From the NCBI RefSeq assembly GCF_008693065.1, contig NZ_VXKH01000002.1, forward strand, positions 1-64,000: DNA of 64,000 nucleotides, written 5' to 3'. The notes beneath the pieces were generated by a model that did not search any database, was not told where the DNA came from, and was given only the letters and a program-made list of their open reading frames with translations. Position 1 is the first letter of the stretch, and each line of letters starts with the position of its first letter. This stretch comes from Corynebacterium tuscaniense (GTDB lineage Bacteria; Actinomycetota; Actinomycetes; Mycobacteriales; Mycobacteriaceae). Below, in pieces: positions 53,239-64,000 of this stretch. A program made the position numbers and the translations under genes.

Positions 53239-54392
53239 TAGCGTTGGGAATCCAGGATTCCGGACTCATAAGCCCGCTGAACTGCTTCCTGGTGTTCATC
53301 AAACGTGTTGGTGAACAACGTGGTGCCGTCCTTGTCAATGGTGACGAAGAAGAGCCAATCACCCTCAGCCGGGTTCTCCATCGCACGGATTGCCTCCTCC
53401 GAAGGTGAAGCAATCGGTGTATCGGGGAGACCATCCTTGGCATAGGTATTCCACGGGGTTTCACGGTGACGGTCCGAGTCACCGGTAGCAACCTCAACGG
53501 ACTCAAGGCCGTAGTTCACCGTCGAGTCGAACTCAAGCCGCATGGAAGAGTCAAGACGGTTGAGAATCACGCGAGCGACCTTTTCAAATTCCCCTGCCGG
53601 CGCCTCGCGCTCCACCAGGGAGGCTGCGATAAGTAGCTCGTACGGGCTCAGACCAATCGCCTTTGCGCGGCCGACGATGTCGGTGGCGTTGTACGTGTTT
53701 GTGGAACGTGTGATCAGATCGGTCAGAATCGCTTTCGCATCAGCATGTGGGTCCACCACGTACTCACCCGGGGCGATCAACCCCTCAAGGCGCTTCGGAT
53801 CACCCACTCGTGCGCCGACTTGGCCCAGCGCCCACTCCGGCACACCAAGCTCAGAAGCATCCGCCTGGGCGGCGACCTCCTTTAGCTCATCGACGTGGAT
53901 GCACCCCTCAGCCTTGCCGTCCTCACCACACGTCACGCGGGCAATGCTGGAGAAGATGCCAAAACGAACGTCTCCCCCCACCACGCGGACATCGTTAAGC
54001 GTCTGTCCACCTGGAATCTTCAACATTTCAACCTGGGTGGCCGGGTCCAGCAAGGCAGCAACAGCGGACTTCGCACTCATCTTCTCCTGCAGGCGGTAAA
54101 AGCCCGGCTTAATGTTATCCGCATCTGGATTAGCCATCACCGCGGTCTGGAAAGCCCGGTTAGAACGAACGACGCCTAGCTCCTCCAGCGTTGGCCCAAG
54201 AGCGGTCAGATTAGAGCCCTCGGGGATCTCTACAATCTTCTCCACACCATTACCGTCCCCATTGAAGTCACTGCCCGAGGAGGTGGAACGGGCAACACCG
54301 ATGTACACCACTGCTCCGAGAATCAGCAAAATGGACACGATGAGTACCGCGACACCGCGGGTGCGCCCGAGAGAGGTTTGTGCCGTGCTCAC
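53238..54392 (-). CDS. mltG: Endolytic transglycosylase MltG
   Basis: Membrane-anchored lytic transglycosylase thought to terminate peptidoglycan strands. 384 residues: N-terminal helix (about 12-33), a LysM-like region (EKIVEIPEGSNLTALGPTLEELG) and the YceG catalytic domain with LIAASLVEREAPAGEFEKVARVILNRL (catalytic Glu) and NTYAKDGLPDTPIASPSEEAI. It sits between ruvX and aroE, the usual actinobacterial order alaS-ruvX-mltG-aroE. Confidence 0.95.
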   Translation of the reverse strand: MSTAQTSLGRTRGVAVLIVSILLILGAVVYIGVARSTSSGSDFNGDGNGVEKIVEIPEGSNLTALGPTLEELGVVRSNRAFQTAVMANPDADNIKPGFYRLQEKMSAKSAVAALLDPATQVEMLKIPGGQTLNDVRVVGGDVRFGIFSSIARVTCGEDGKAEGCIHVDELKEVAAQADASELGVPEWALGQVGARVGDPKRLEGLIAPGEYVVDPHADAKAILTDLITRSTNTYNATDIVGRAKAIGLSPYELLIAASLVEREAPAGEFEKVARVILNRLDSSMRLEFDSTVNYGLESVEVATGDSDRHRETPWNTYAKDGLPDTPIASPSEEAIRAMENPAEGDWLFFVTIDKDGTTLFTNTFDEHQEAVQRAYESGILDSQR

Positions 54393-54394
54393 GA

Positions 54395-54940
54395 TTAGAT
54401 CTCCTTGGGGTTATTCAGCAGAGAAGGGTCAGCGGAAGTTGGGTTCTGGTCCTGCTGTGCGGCGAGTGCGTTGGCACGACCATCAAGCCAGGATTGCAGG
54501 ATTGCCACCGCAGCTGCTTGGTCAATCACCGCACGTCCTGCCTTCTCCGACACTCCCGACGCACGCAGAGCGTTGGTTGCAGCAACCGTGGTCAAACGTT
54601 CATCTGCGTACCGCACTGGAACTTCACTACGCCGAGAGATGCGGAACCCGATCTCCTTGGCATGTTTCACACTCGCAGAGCCGTTGCCCTTGAGGTCGCG
54701 CGGTAAACCCACGACCACTTCAACCGCCTCGTACTCTTCAATGATCTCCAGCAGCCGCTCAATATCCTCACCATCACGGTCCTTGAAACCGGTCACGCGA
54801 GGCACCGTTTCCACGGGGGTGGCAAGCAGTCCATCGCGGTCAGAGGAAGCGACACCAATACGTACGGTGCCCACATCAATGCCGATGCGGCGGCCTGCCC
54901 CAGGATCATCAACCCCAGGCGTATCCGGATGTACCTTCAT
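54395..54940 (-). CDS. ruvX: RuvX/YqgF Holliday junction resolvase-like protein
   Basis: RNase H-fold nuclease family; E. coli YqgF acts in 16S rRNA maturation and M. tuberculosis RuvX resolves Holliday junctions. The 181-residue protein has [15 protein letters not shown] (first acidic residue), [14 protein letters not shown], and DERLTTVAA and [17 protein letters not shown] with the other acidic positions. 2 bp before mltG. Confidence 0.94.
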   Translation of the reverse strand: MKVHPDTPGVDDPGAGRRIGIDVGTVRIGVASSDRDGLLATPVETVPRVTGFKDRDGEDIERLLEIIEEYEAVEVVVGLPRDLKGNGSASVKHAKEIGFRISRRSEVPVRYADERLTTVAATNALRASGVSEKAGRAVIDQAAAVAILQSWLDGRANALAAQQDQNPTSADPSLLNNPKEI

Positions 54941-55044
54941 ATACTCGCGTGAACCTCAATTGTGTGTCAGATGTGCGGCAGCTGTGCGTGTGCCCCCACC
55001 ACGGTAGTTGGTAAAAACACCGCCACAGACCCGCTGCTGGGTGT

Positions 55045-55065
55045 GTCACGTAATCATTTCGTGAC
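55045..55065. repeat. Short inverted repeat between alaS and ruvX
   Basis: GTCACG and CGTGAC arms around a 9-base AT-rich loop in the 152-bp gap downstream of alaS. It may be a weak terminator or protein site; no T run follows. Confidence 0.35.
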
Positions 55066-55092
55066 CTTGGAAGCACTCTATCCTAAATCAAA

Positions 55093-57762
55093 CTAGAGCT
55101 GGCCAAGCTCCTCCCGCACAGCGTTGAAGCCAGCACCAATACCAGCAGCATCCGACCCGGAGCCTTGCGCCAGGTCTGGCTTGCCGCCGCCCTTGCCGCC
55201 GATGTAGCCACCGAAGAGACCAACGTAAGCGCCAGACTTAATGCCCTTATCGACGGCAGCCGGGGTTGCCGCCACGGCAAATGGGACCTTGCCGCCGTTA
55301 TCGGAGGCAAGCACGATGACCGCTGCGGTTTCACCGAAACGGCCACGCAAATCCTGTGCCATGGTGCGCAGGTCTCCGCCGCCCACACCATCCGGGAGCT
55401 TGACGCCGAGGAATTTCACACCGCCGATGGTTTCCGCATTGTTGAGCAACTCTCCGGTCTGGCTAGCCAACTGTTGCTTGTGCAGATTCTCAATTTCTTT
55501 CTCAGCAGCACGCAATCGCTCTGCCAACTGAGCAATACGGTCCGGCAACTGATCAGACGGAGTCTTCATCTCCCCTGCCAAGGCATTAGCAATAGCTGCT
55601 TCCTTGGAAAAGTAGGAGAAAGAGTCCATGCCTGAGTACGCCTCAATACGGCGTGCACCGGAACCAACGGAGGATTCACCCAGCACGGCCACCGGGCCGA
55701 TCTGGGAGGAATGCTCCACGTGAGTACCACCGCACAGCTCAATGGAGAACGGGCCGCCAATCTCCACCACGCGTACTTGGTCGCCGTAGTTCTCGCCGAA
55801 CAGAGCCATAGCACCCATCTCCTTGGCCTTTGCCAGGGAGGTCTCAAAGGTATTCACAGCAAAGTCTGCGTCCACTGCCTGGTTGGCAATGAGGGAGATC
55901 TCTTCCAGTTGCGCCGGGCTGAGCTGCTCTGTGTAGTTGAAGTCAAAGCGCAGGTAACCCGGCTTGTTCATGGAACCAGCCTGAACTGCTGTGGGGCCAA
56001 GCACCTGGCGCAAAGCCGCGTGGATGAGGTGGGTAGCGGTGTGTGCCTGGCGTGCGCCGTGACGCCACTTCGGATCAACCTCGGCGCGCACAACCTGACC
56101 TACATCTAAACCACCGTTTTCCACGGTTGCCTTGTGCACCCAGAGCTTCTTGTTGCCCACCTTCTGCACATCATGAACTGTCAGAACGGTATCGCCGATG
56201 ACAATGCGGCCACGGTCAGCCAGCTGCCCGCCACCCTCCGCATACATTGGAGTGACGTCAAGAATGACCTCAACCTCATCACCCTGGGCGGCTTCGTTGA
56301 CCTTCGCCCCACCACGAACAAGGCCGATGACCTTGGAGTCATGTTCGAGTTCTTCAAAGCCGACAAACTCAGTCGGGTGCGCATCCACCCATTCGCGATA
56401 CAACGATTCATCAATATTGCCGGTCTTCTTGGCTTTACTGTCAGCTTTCGCGCGGTTGCGCTGCTCCTCCATCGCGGCGTGGAAAGCATCCATGTCCACG
56501 TCCAAGCCGGCTTCCGCTGCCATCTCCAGTGTGAGGTCAATCGGGAAACCGTAGGTGTCGTGCAGTTCGAATGCCTGCTCACCGGACAGAACAGTGGCGC
56601 CGGATTCCTTCACGTGCGCAGCTGCTTCATCGAAGCGGTGTGTGCCGGACTCCAACGTCTTCAAGAATGCCTTCTCTTCAGCCACAGCGACGCGCAGAAT
56701 GCGCTCACGGTTGTCAGCAATCTCCGGGAAGGAAGGAGTCATGGTGTCCATGATGGTGTTCATGAACGTCTCAATGGTGTGGCTCTGCGCACCCAGCAGA
56801 CGTGCGGAGCGGATGATGCGGCGCAGCAGGCGGCGGAGAATATAGCCACGGCCTTCGTTAGACGGCGTCACACCATCGAGAATGATCATCATCGCGGTAC
56901 GAGAGTGATCCGCAATGACACGGAAACGTACATCAGACTCATGGCTTCCCCCGTACTTCGTGCCGGTGAGGTTTTCCGCACTGGTGATCACCGGCGCCAG
57001 CAGGTCAGTTTCGTAGACGTTGTCTACGCCCTGGAGGATGCAGGCCAAACGCTCAATACCCAAGCCGGTATCAATGTTCTTGTTCGGTAGCTCCCCGAGA
57101 ATCTCAAAGCCACCCTTCTTATCGCCTTCACCGCGAATGGACTCCATGAACACGAGGTTCCAGATCTCCATATAACGGTTGTCATCAGCGATCGGGCCAC
57201 CTTCTTTACCGTGCTCCGGACCACGGTCGTAGTAAATCTCTGAGCAGGGACCGCACGGGCCAGGCACGCCCATGGACCAGAAGTTATCCTCCATGCCCAT
57301 GCGTTGAATGCGTTCGGCTGGCACGCCAATCTTCTTTTCCCAAATCTGCGCTGCCTCATCGTCCTGGGTGAACACGGTCACCCACAAGCGCTCCGGATCA
57401 AGTGCAAAGCCGCCTTTGTCTCGAGGCTTAGTCAACAGCTCCCACGCCAGAGTGATGGCGCCTTCCTTGAAGTACTGACCAAATGAGAAGTTGCCAGCCA
57501 TTTGGAAGAAAGTGTTGTGGCGGGTGGTAATGCCCACTTCCTCAATATCCAGGGTGCGCACGCACTTCTGAATAGAAGTTGCGGTTCCACTTTCAAAAGG
57601 CGGATTCTGCTGGCCAAGGAAGTACGGCTTGAAAGGCACCATACCGGCGTTCACAAACAGCAGCGTCGGGTCATCCAGAATCAGCGATGCGCTGGGCACG
57701 GGCACGTGGCCCGCATCGACGAAGTGCTGTGTGAACCGGTCGCGGATCTCATGAGTTTGCAC
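55093..57762 (-). CDS. alaS: Alanyl-tRNA synthetase
   Basis: Charges tRNA-Ala. The 889-residue protein has the class II core (residues 1-240, with [14 protein letters not shown] and [15 protein letters not shown]), an editing domain with zinc ligands HTATH and CGGTHVEHS, and the C-Ala region, with glycine-rich [19 protein letters not shown] at the end. GTG 57762 is selected because AAGGA lies upstream and it gives the usual [13 protein letters not shown] start; an ATG 15 codons earlier is unlikely. Confidence 0.97.
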   Translation of the reverse strand: MQTHEIRDRFTQHFVDAGHVPVPSASLILDDPTLLFVNAGMVPFKPYFLGQQNPPFESGTATSIQKCVRTLDIEEVGITTRHNTFFQMAGNFSFGQYFKEGAITLAWELLTKPRDKGGFALDPERLWVTVFTQDDEAAQIWEKKIGVPAERIQRMGMEDNFWSMGVPGPCGPCSEIYYDRGPEHGKEGGPIADDNRYMEIWNLVFMESIRGEGDKKGGFEILGELPNKNIDTGLGIERLACILQGVDNVYETDLLAPVITSAENLTGTKYGGSHESDVRFRVIADHSRTAMMIILDGVTPSNEGRGYILRRLLRRIIRSARLLGAQSHTIETFMNTIMDTMTPSFPEIADNRERILRVAVAEEKAFLKTLESGTHRFDEAAAHVKESGATVLSGEQAFELHDTYGFPIDLTLEMAAEAGLDVDMDAFHAAMEEQRNRAKADSKAKKTGNIDESLYREWVDAHPTEFVGFEELEHDSKVIGLVRGGAKVNEAAQGDEVEVILDVTPMYAEGGGQLADRGRIVIGDTVLTVHDVQKVGNKKLWVHKATVENGGLDVGQVVRAEVDPKWRHGARQAHTATHLIHAALRQVLGPTAVQAGSMNKPGYLRFDFNYTEQLSPAQLEEISLIANQAVDADFAVNTFETSLAKAKEMGAMALFGENYGDQVRVVEIGGPFSIELCGGTHVEHSSQIGPVAVLGESSVGSGARRIEAYSGMDSFSYFSKEAAIANALAGEMKTPSDQLPDRIAQLAERLRAAEKEIENLHKQQLASQTGELLNNAETIGGVKFLGVKLPDGVGGGDLRTMAQDLRGRFGETAAVIVLASDNGGKVPFAVAATPAAVDKGIKSGAYVGLFGGYIGGKGGGKPDLAQGSGSDAAGIGAGFNAVREELGQL

Positions 57763-57857
57763 GAAAGAATCCTTACAAGATGCAATAAATGTGGAACGTG
57801 GAAGCAAAACTTAACGCGCATCACCTTACCCGCTCTGCGCATAATGCTTGTCGACGC

Positions 57858-59228
57858 CTACTGGCTCGCCCCATCACCCCGCACCATCCGGCGCAGACGT
57901 TCGGCATATTCGCTGATCCTTTTTTCTGCGCCATGGTCACTAGGTGTGTAGTAGCGGGCTTCATCCAAACCTTCAGGGATGTAGCGTTGCTGCACCACAC
58001 CGCGGGGATCATCGTGGGGGTAAACATAGCCAACCGCGTTGCCCACAGCCTTGGCCCCTTCATAGTGCCCGTCGCGCAGATGCGGTGGAACGGTGCCTGC
58101 GTGGCCTTCACGGATGTCAGCGAGCGCTGCATCAATCGCCTTGTACACCGAATTGGATTTCGGCGCGGTGGCAAGGTGGATGGTCGCTTGCGCCAGAGGC
58201 AGGCGGCCTTCTGGCATGCCGATGAACTGCACCGCATTCGCCGCAGCCGTAGCCACCTGCAGCGCAGTTGGGTCCGCCATGCCGATGTCCTCTGATGCGT
58301 GGATAACCAACCTCCGGGCAATGAAGCGCGGGTCCTCCCCCGCCTCAATCATCCGGGCGAGATAGTGCAACGCCGCATCCACATCAGAGCCACGGATTGA
58401 CTTGATGTAAGCAGAGATGACGTCATAATGCTGGTCCCCATCACGGTCATAACGCACAACAGCACGGTCAACGCTGCGCTCAATCACGTCGGTCGTGATA
58501 CGGCCATCCTCGGCTCCTTCGGCGGCTGCTTCCAAATAGGTCAGCGCGCGGCGGGCATCACCCCCGGCGAGGAGGACGAGTTGGTCCCGGGCAGCGTCGT
58601 CAAGCGAAACTGCTCCTTTGAGCCCCCGCTCATCCTTGACGGCACGTTCAAGTACCGCTGCGATATCCGCGTCGGACAAAGACTCCAAGCGCAGCAGCAA
58701 CGAACGCGAGAGCAACGGGGCAACCACGCTGAAAGAAGGATTCTCCGTGGTCGCTGCGACCAGCAGTACCGTCCGATTCTCCACCGCGGCGAGCAACGCA
58801 TCCTGCTGGGTTTTGGAAAAACGGTGAACCTCATCGATGAACAGAACGGTGTGCTGACCACGCACCAGATCGCGGCGAGCGGCATCCAGGACCTCACGGA
58901 CCTGCTTCACACCAGAGGACAACGCGGAAAGCCCAACGAAGTTCTGCCCCATCGTTTGCGCGATGAGTGAAGCAATCGTTGTTTTCCCCGTCCCCGGCGG
59001 ACCGTAGAGAATCACCGACGCATCGCCGGAGCCTTCCACCAGGCGGCGCAACGGACGGCCGGGGCCCAACAAATGCTGCTGGCCGACGAGTTCATCCAGA
59101 TTGCGCGGTCGCATCCGCGCAGCCAACGGTGCTGTGGCTCCTGCTTCAAAGAACGCGACACCGCGCGGGGCGGATGATAGTGAATCCGCTGAATCCGCCG
59201 GGTTCGAAAACAGTCCGCCTTGTGTCAC
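57858..59228 (-). CDS. rarA: Replication-associated recombination protein A
   Basis: AAA+ ATPase (RarA/MgsA) related to clamp loaders, acting at stalled forks. 456 residues: Walker [10 protein letters not shown], Walker [16 protein letters not shown], sensor 1 ATTENPSF and a C-terminal tetramerisation region ([19 protein letters not shown]... [12 protein letters not shown]). Start at 59228 overlaps the upstream phosphotransferase stop by 4 bases; 95 bp before alaS. Confidence 0.96.
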   Translation of the reverse strand: MTQGGLFSNPADSADSLSSAPRGVAFFEAGATAPLAARMRPRNLDELVGQQHLLGPGRPLRRLVEGSGDASVILYGPPGTGKTTIASLIAQTMGQNFVGLSALSSGVKQVREVLDAARRDLVRGQHTVLFIDEVHRFSKTQQDALLAAVENRTVLLVAATTENPSFSVVAPLLSRSLLLRLESLSDADIAAVLERAVKDERGLKGAVSLDDAARDQLVLLAGGDARRALTYLEAAAEGAEDGRITTDVIERSVDRAVVRYDRDGDQHYDVISAYIKSIRGSDVDAALHYLARMIEAGEDPRFIARRLVIHASEDIGMADPTALQVATAAANAVQFIGMPEGRLPLAQATIHLATAPKSNSVYKAIDAALADIREGHAGTVPPHLRDGHYEGAKAVGNAVGYVYPHDDPRGVVQQRYIPEGLDEARYYTPSDHGAEKRISEYAERLRRMVRGDGASQ

Positions 59229-60481
59229 GTCAAACGCTCCGCAACAGACGCAGCAAAGGAGGAAATCTCCGCATACGTCGGTTCCGTGCCCGTCGCCGCG
59301 TACCGTGCCAGCGCATCGAATGTGCCAGCGACATCACGGCGAATAGCAATTTCCTCTACCGTAAGATCCTGCCGTACAGATGACCGCAGAATCTTCGCAC
59401 CACGCTCCACATCTTCCTCACGGATCTGTGGGTCGAACATGTCCGTGTCCTGCCCGGACGGCGAGTCTACGTCCACTACCCAACCACCCTTGCCGTAGCG
59501 GGTCCCGGACAGCGTGTCATCCCCGTCCACGTACAGGATGGACACGCTGAAAAATGCCCAACCAATGAGTGACGCGGTGATGCGAGCTTGCAACGTGTCC
59601 TCGTTGTTCACCGAAGGCCACGCCCCACCTACTTCAGCTGCCCATGCCTCAACGAAGACTTTTGCTTCTTTATCGCTCAACGGCTGTGAGGAAATGTATT
59701 GCGGGAAGCCAGCAATCACACCAGCAACGTCGAACATGACATCGCGGAAACCAGCCCACTCGTAGTCCAGGAATTGTGTGCGGTCCGCGAACAGGATGTT
59801 GTCTGGCGACAGATCAAAAGGCGTGAATGCTCGCGAGCCACCATGCAGCATGCGCACCTGCACCGTGTCAGCGATGGAGGCCACGTTCTCAGGCACCTCA
59901 ATGCCGGCATGGCGCACAATTTCGAGGCCCTCGAGAATGCGATTTTCCAGCAGTCCTTCACGCATCAGCTGCACATCTCGCGCGCCCTCAATATTCTTGA
60001 CCATGCGGGCCAGCAAGATGTTGAAGCTCGTTTCCGCGCCGGCTGTACCCGCGTGCATTTTGCCTAACGACGTCCCAAGGTTCCGCAACAGCTTCACCCG
60101 CTGTTCCTCATCCGAGGTTTCCAGCAGCGTGGCCAAAGTGTCGCCGTTACCGGAATCAGACAGGATAATCGCGCGCTTGTCCAAGTCATAGCCCAGCATG
60201 ACCGGCCCCGGGCGGACATCCTCACTCAGCGAGGTAGTGAACTGGTAGGCCACCACTTCACGTACAAAAGCAGCATCATCAATCGGATCGCCCGTGCGTG
60301 GCGAATACTTCACCACCACTGAACGATGCGACAAAAACGGGTTATTAGCCACACGCAAACGCAACACAGTAGTGCTACCGGTGCCGGAGAGTTCCTCCGG
60401 TTCCGTCAGTTGCTGCTGCCCGCCGTAGCGATGATTTAACATCGCTTCGGCGAGGTCAATGATCTGCTCGTGATTCAACAT
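59225..60481 (-). CDS. Aminoglycoside-type phosphotransferase family protein
   Basis: 418 residues from ATG 60481. The protein-kinase-like fold is seen in [10 protein letters not shown] (ATP lysine), [13 protein letters not shown] (catalytic loop, with Phe where the usual HGD His-Gly stands) and [11 protein letters not shown] (metal Asp). Substrate unknown; members phosphorylate antibiotics, choline or sugars. It is probably a housekeeping gene, since it sits in a conserved aspS-x-rarA-alaS order. A TTG start at 60496 is an unlikely alternative. Confidence 0.82.
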   Translation of the reverse strand: MLNHEQIIDLAEAMLNHRYGGQQQLTEPEELSGTGSTTVLRLRVANNPFLSHRSVVVKYSPRTGDPIDDAAFVREVVAYQFTTSLSEDVRPGPVMLGYDLDKRAIILSDSGNGDTLATLLETSDEEQRVKLLRNLGTSLGKMHAGTAGAETSFNILLARMVKNIEGARDVQLMREGLLENRILEGLEIVRHAGIEVPENVASIADTVQVRMLHGGSRAFTPFDLSPDNILFADRTQFLDYEWAGFRDVMFDVAGVIAGFPQYISSQPLSDKEAKVFVEAWAAEVGGAWPSVNNEDTLQARITASLIGWAFFSVSILYVDGDDTLSGTRYGKGGWVVDVDSPSGQDTDMFDPQIREEDVERGAKILRSSVRQDLTVEEIAIRRDVAGTFDALARYAATGTEPTYAEISSFAASVAERLT

Positions 60482-60526
60482 AAGTATTGCCGCCAACCAG
60501 CATGATGCTGCTGTGCGATCTTCGGT

Positions 60527-62344
60527 CTACTCTGCCTTATCGGCCGTATCGGACTTCTTGGCCTCCGGCTTGAAATCCACACCGGTTTCCTTACGCTGCG
60601 CTGCCGGAATCGGGCCCGGAGCATCCGTCAACGGATCAACACCGCCTCCGGACTTAGGGAAGGCGATGACATCACGGATGGACTCAAAGCCACCGAGCAA
60701 GGAGACGATACGGTCCCAACCGAAAGCGATACCGCCGTGCGGTGGTGCACCGAAGGAGAATGCGTCGAGCAGGAAGCCGAACTTCTCCTGTGCTTCTTCC
60801 TCGTTGATGCCCATGACATCAAACACGCGCTTCTGCACATCCTGGTTGTGGATACGGATGGAGCCGCCACCAATCTCATTGCCGTTGCAGACAATGTCGT
60901 AGGCGTAAGCAAGCGCCTCACCCGGTTCCTTGTCAAAGGTATCCAGGTACTCCGGCTTCGGGGACGTGAAAGCGTGGTGCACAGCGGTCCACTGGGAGTG
61001 GCCCAGTGCCACGTCACCAGAAGCAGTTGCCTCTGCTGCCGGCTCGAACAGCGGCGCATCGACAACCCAGGTGAATGCCCAATCGCCTTCCTTGATCAAT
61101 CCAAGCTTGTTAGCAATCTCACCGCGGGCAGCGCCCAACAGTGCGCGGGATGCCTTCGTCTCACCAGCGGCGAAGAAGATACAGTCACCCGGCTTCGCGC
61201 CAACGTGTGCTGCGATGCCGGCCTTCTCCTCATCCGTGATGTTCTTAGCCACCGGGCCAGCCAGCTCGCCGTCCTCCTGCACGAGGATGTAAGCAAGACC
61301 CTTAGCACCACGCTGCTTCGCCCACTCTTGCCATGCATCCAGCTGACGGCGCGGCTGGGAGGCACCGCCTTCCATAACCACAGCACCCACGTACTCGTTT
61401 TGGAAAACGCGGAAGGTGGTGTCCTTGAAGAACTCTGTGCAATCCACCAGCTGAATATCAAAGCGCAGATCCGGCTTGTCCGAGCCGTACTTCTCCATCG
61501 CTTCCTTGTAGGTCATCCGCGGAATCGGCGTCGTGATCTCGTAACCGATGAGCCTCCACAGCGCCACTAGGATCTCTTCTGCCAGAGCGATGATGTCATC
61601 TTGGTCCACAAAGCTGGCCTCAATATCCAACTGGGTGAACTCCGGTTGGCGGTCCGCACGGAAATCCTCATCACGGTAGCAGCGCGCAATCTGGAAATAA
61701 CGCTCCATGCCAGCCACCATGAGCAGCTGCTTGAACAGCTGCGGGGACTGTGGCAGTGCGTACCAGGAACCCGGGCGCAGACGAGCCGGCACCAGGAAGT
61801 CACGTGCACCTTCCGGGGTGGAGCGCGTCAACGTCGGCGTTTCAATCTCCACAAACTCATGCTGAGCCAGAACATCACGGGCGGCCTTGTTCGCAGCAGA
61901 ACGTAGACGCAATGCGTTTGCCTGGCGCTCACGACGCAGGTCGAGGTAGCGGTAACGCAGACGAGTTTCCTCACCCACCTCGTTGTTGGAGAAGTCCTCC
62001 ACCTGGAACGGCAGCGGTGCGGCGGTAGAAAGAACCTCAAGTTCCGTTGCGTTGACCTCAATCTCACCGGAAGCCAGGTTCGGGTTCGCAGAGCCCTCCG
62101 GGCGCGGCTCAACAACACCTGTGACCTTTACGCAGTACTCACTGCGCAGATCATGCGCGGCTTCCGCAACGTCAGATTCACGGAAAACTACCTGGGCATA
62201 GCCAGAACGGTCACGCAGGTCGATGAAGATCACTCCGCCGTGGTCGCGGCGGCGACCCACCCATCCGGTGAGTGTGACGGTTTGACCATCCATTTCTTTG
62301 CGGAGATCCCCCGCGAGGTGAGTGCGCAGCACGGTGCAGTCCAC
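60527..62344 (-). CDS. aspS: Aspartyl-tRNA synthetase
   Basis: Charges tRNA-Asp; class II, bacterial type. The 605-residue protein has the N-terminal OB fold ([22 protein letters not shown]), class II motifs 1-3 with [61 protein letters not shown] and [10 protein letters not shown], and the bacterial GAD insertion. GTG 62344 or GTG 62332 (giving LRTHLAGDL, the usual family start) are possible; the second seems more likely by homology. The Asp-rich tail is extended ([10 protein letters not shown]). Confidence 0.96.
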   Translation of the reverse strand: MDCTVLRTHLAGDLRKEMDGQTVTLTGWVGRRRDHGGVIFIDLRDRSGYAQVVFRESDVAEAAHDLRSEYCVKVTGVVEPRPEGSANPNLASGEIEVNATELEVLSTAAPLPFQVEDFSNNEVGEETRLRYRYLDLRRERQANALRLRSAANKAARDVLAQHEFVEIETPTLTRSTPEGARDFLVPARLRPGSWYALPQSPQLFKQLLMVAGMERYFQIARCYRDEDFRADRQPEFTQLDIEASFVDQDDIIALAEEILVALWRLIGYEITTPIPRMTYKEAMEKYGSDKPDLRFDIQLVDCTEFFKDTTFRVFQNEYVGAVVMEGGASQPRRQLDAWQEWAKQRGAKGLAYILVQEDGELAGPVAKNITDEEKAGIAAHVGAKPGDCIFFAAGETKASRALLGAARGEIANKLGLIKEGDWAFTWVVDAPLFEPAAEATASGDVALGHSQWTAVHHAFTSPKPEYLDTFDKEPGEALAYAYDIVCNGNEIGGGSIRIHNQDVQKRVFDVMGINEEEAQEKFGFLLDAFSFGAPPHGGIAFGWDRIVSLLGGFESIRDVIAFPKSGGGVDPLTDAPGPIPAAQRKETGVDFKPEAKKSDTADKAE

Positions 62345-62473
62345 GTCCTTCCACGTGTCGCCAATTAATATTTAACTCACGCGATTCTACCGAATGCCTA
62401 TTTGAGCACCAGACCACCTCCACCTTCACAGAGCTTCCGACGGAAGCACCTGAACTTATGGCATGATTTGTCC

Positions 62474-63373
62474 ATGACTTTTAAAAGCGGTGTGCGACCA
62501 TCGGGCAAAGGCGTAAGCACGTCAGGTGGTGCGCGTGGAGGCGGTGGCAGCTTGCCCGTCATGTTGGGCGGCGGCGGTCTGGGCACATTACTTCTCGTTG
62601 GGCTGTTCCTCCTCCTCGGCGGTGATCTTGGCAGCATCGGCGGTGGTGGCATACCCCAGCAGGAGCAGAACCAGGTTGCCCCCGAAGGTTTTGATCTCAC
62701 ACAGTGTGCTGTTGACGGTGCTGTCAATGAGATTCCAGAATGCCGCGCGGCAGCTACAGCCGACTCCCTCAATTCCCTGTGGCCAGCGGTTTTAGCTGAG
62801 CAAGCCGGCCTGGATTACAGCATGCCGAGTCTGCAGATGTTCCAGGGAAATGTCCAAACCGGTTGTGGTTTTGCGTCCTCTGATACGGGACCGTTCTACT
62901 GCCCACGTGACCAAACGGTGTACTTGGATGTCACTTTCTACCACCAGCTGCAAAGGCTCGGCGGTAGTGACGGTTCCTTGTCGCAGATGTACGTGCTTGC
63001 TCATGAATGGGGCCACCACATTCAAAATATCGAGGGCACTCTGGGCCTGAGCGATTACAACAACCCTGGCGAAGATTCCGCAGCGGTTGCCATTGAGCTG
63101 CAGGCTGACTGCTACGCCGGCATCTGGGCATCCCGCGCCGATAAGGGTGCGGACGCGATGCTTGAGCCAATCACCGAAGACCAGGTTATGCAAGCAGTTC
63201 AGACAGCACGTGCGATTGGTGATGACCATATTCAGGAGCGTTCGGGCCGTGAGGTGAATCCGGATTCCTGGACTCATGGTTCTTCTGAACAACGCCAAAA
63301 AGCTTTCCTTGCCGGCTACTCCTCTGGTCAGATGAAGGCATGCGACACCCTTAACCGTGGCGTCTACAAATAA
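62474..63373 (+). CDS. Neutral zinc metallopeptidase, YpfJ family
   Basis: 299 residues. A Gly/Ser-rich N-terminus and one membrane helix (about 28-48) anchor it, with the peptidase domain outside. The catalytic motif is HEWGH (177-181), followed by the downstream ligand region ELQADCYAGIW. Four cysteines around residues 78-143 may form disulfides. ATG 62474 has no Shine-Dalgarno, and a CATGAT -10-like hexamer ends 6 bases upstream, so a leaderless transcript is possible. Substrates are unknown. Confidence 0.9.
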   Translation: MTFKSGVRPSGKGVSTSGGARGGGGSLPVMLGGGGLGTLLLVGLFLLLGGDLGSIGGGGIPQQEQNQVAPEGFDLTQCAVDGAVNEIPECRAAATADSLNSLWPAVLAEQAGLDYSMPSLQMFQGNVQTGCGFASSDTGPFYCPRDQTVYLDVTFYHQLQRLGGSDGSLSQMYVLAHEWGHHIQNIEGTLGLSDYNNPGEDSAAVAIELQADCYAGIWASRADKGADAMLEPITEDQVMQAVQTARAIGDDHIQERSGREVNPDSWTHGSSEQRQKAFLAGYSSGQMKACDTLNRGVYK

Positions 63374-63391
63374 GCATGAGGTACGGCACCG

Positions 63392-64000
63392 ATGACTGAG
63401 GCCTATTCCAACCGGGCAGTACCCTTCCTCGCTGCGTTCAATGACATTGAGTCTTTTCTGCGCACCGAACTAAACGCGAAGAAGTCCGATAGCTTCAACT
63501 GGATGGTGTCAAAGGCAGAGAAGAATCATGTTCTCACCCCTGCTCAGGCGAATGATCTCAAGGAATTCGCCAGCCTCCGCAATGCCATCAGCCACGGCGA
63601 GTACCAGAATTTCCGCCCGATTGCGGAGCCTTTGCAGGAAACGGTGACGGAGATCGAAAAAATCCGTGACCAGTTGCTGCACCCACCAACGGCGATGGAG
63701 GTGATTGGCCATCAGGATGTGATCACCTTTGGGCCGGAGGATGATGTGTATGAAGCTTTGAGCTCTATCCGCGATACCGGCATTTCACAATTCCCTATTT
63801 ATGAGGGCAAGCAGTGCATTGGCGTGTTGACCACCAATACGATTGCACGGTGGCTGGCTAACGAGCTGGGCGACACTGACACTCTCATGCATAGGGATAT
63901 CCGCCACGTGCTCACGTTCAATGAACGCAAGGACCAAGCCGTGTTTCTTCCGCGCGATGCAACAGCCACAAAAGTCATCGCAACACTCACCTCCACCGCG
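63392..64000 (+). CDS. HEPN-like/CBS domain protein, cut by window end
   Basis: At least 203 residues; the 3' end lies beyond the window. Residues 1-95 are helical with EFASLRNAISHGEY, giving an R63-x4-H68 pair like the RNase motif of HEPN domains. Residues 100-203 form a CBS pair: TAMEVIGHQDVITFGPEDDVYEALSSIRDTGISQFPIYEGKQCIGVLTTN, then the start of a second unit. CBS pairs sense adenine nucleotides. It follows the metalloprotease by 18 bp. HEPN assignment is by motif only. Confidence 0.75.
   Translation, partial: MTEAYSNRAVPFLAAFNDIESFLRTELNAKKSDSFNWMVSKAEKNHVLTPAQANDLKEFASLRNAISHGEYQNFRPIAEPLQETVTEIEKIRDQLLHPPTAMEVIGHQDVITFGPEDDVYEALSSIRDTGISQFPIYEGKQCIGVLTTNTIARWLANELGDTDTLMHRDIRHVLTFNERKDQAVFLPRDATATKVIATLTSTA

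Overview
The window is a gene-dense, moderately GC-rich stretch of an actinobacterial chromosome, almost certainly Corynebacterium. The evidence is gene order: gap-pgk-tpi-secG behind whiA-yvcK-rapZ-uvrC, a rib cluster joined to rpe-rsmB-fmt-def-priA, metK-coaBC-rpoZ-gmk-mihF, pyrF-carB-carA-pyrC-pyrB-pyrR, and nusB-efp-pepQ-aroQ-aroB-aroK-aroC. Actinobacterial families support this (MihF, a degenerate PriA, EF-P with a PGKGP loop). I cannot name the species. No rRNA, tRNA or CRISPR array was seen.

Layout. 1-7.1 kb: an unassigned stretch, then secG, the lower glycolysis genes and the whiA-yvcK-rapZ regulatory trio. 7.1-19 kb: uvrC, a PH-domain membrane protein, riboflavin synthesis, rpe, rRNA methylation, initiator-tRNA formylation, peptide deformylase and PriA. 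19.1-21.3 kb: three plus-strand genes (secreted polysaccharide deacetylase and two membrane proteins) set into the otherwise minus-strand housekeeping block. 21.3-34.3 kb: metK, coaBC, rpoZ, gmk, mihF and the pyrimidine operon led by pyrR. 34.5-35.8 kb: a plus-strand group of two YbjN-like proteins and a small membrane protein. 35.8-43.1 kb: accessory cell-surface content, with a large sortase-type surface protein, a sugar-type ABC importer and a lipoprotein. 43.2-45.1 kb: decay zone with a broken Hsp70-like gene and a defective IS481-type element. 45.1-62.3 kb: ppk2, nusB, efp, pepQ, shikimate genes, mltG, ruvX, alaS, rarA, a phosphotransferase and aspS. 62.5-64 kb: a zinc metalloprotease and a HEPN-like/CBS protein cut by the window end.

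Most genes lie on the minus strand in tight, often ATGA-overlapping operons, so functions are co-transcribed: glycolysis; riboflavin with translation-start genes; UMP synthesis under PyrR; shikimate synthesis with EF-P and NusB. Visible control elements are several intrinsic terminators and a likely PyrR-binding hairpin next to the pyrR ribosome-binding site.

No clear-cut new multi-gene system is visible. The observations most worth following are a dispersed 11-bp word, CGTCGATAAGC, present ten times exactly in different reading frames and once between genes; the HEPN-like/CBS protein at the right edge; the PyrR hairpin; the IS element with iterated 24-bp end repeats and a 15-bp target duplication; and the plus-strand envelope insertion between priA and metK.
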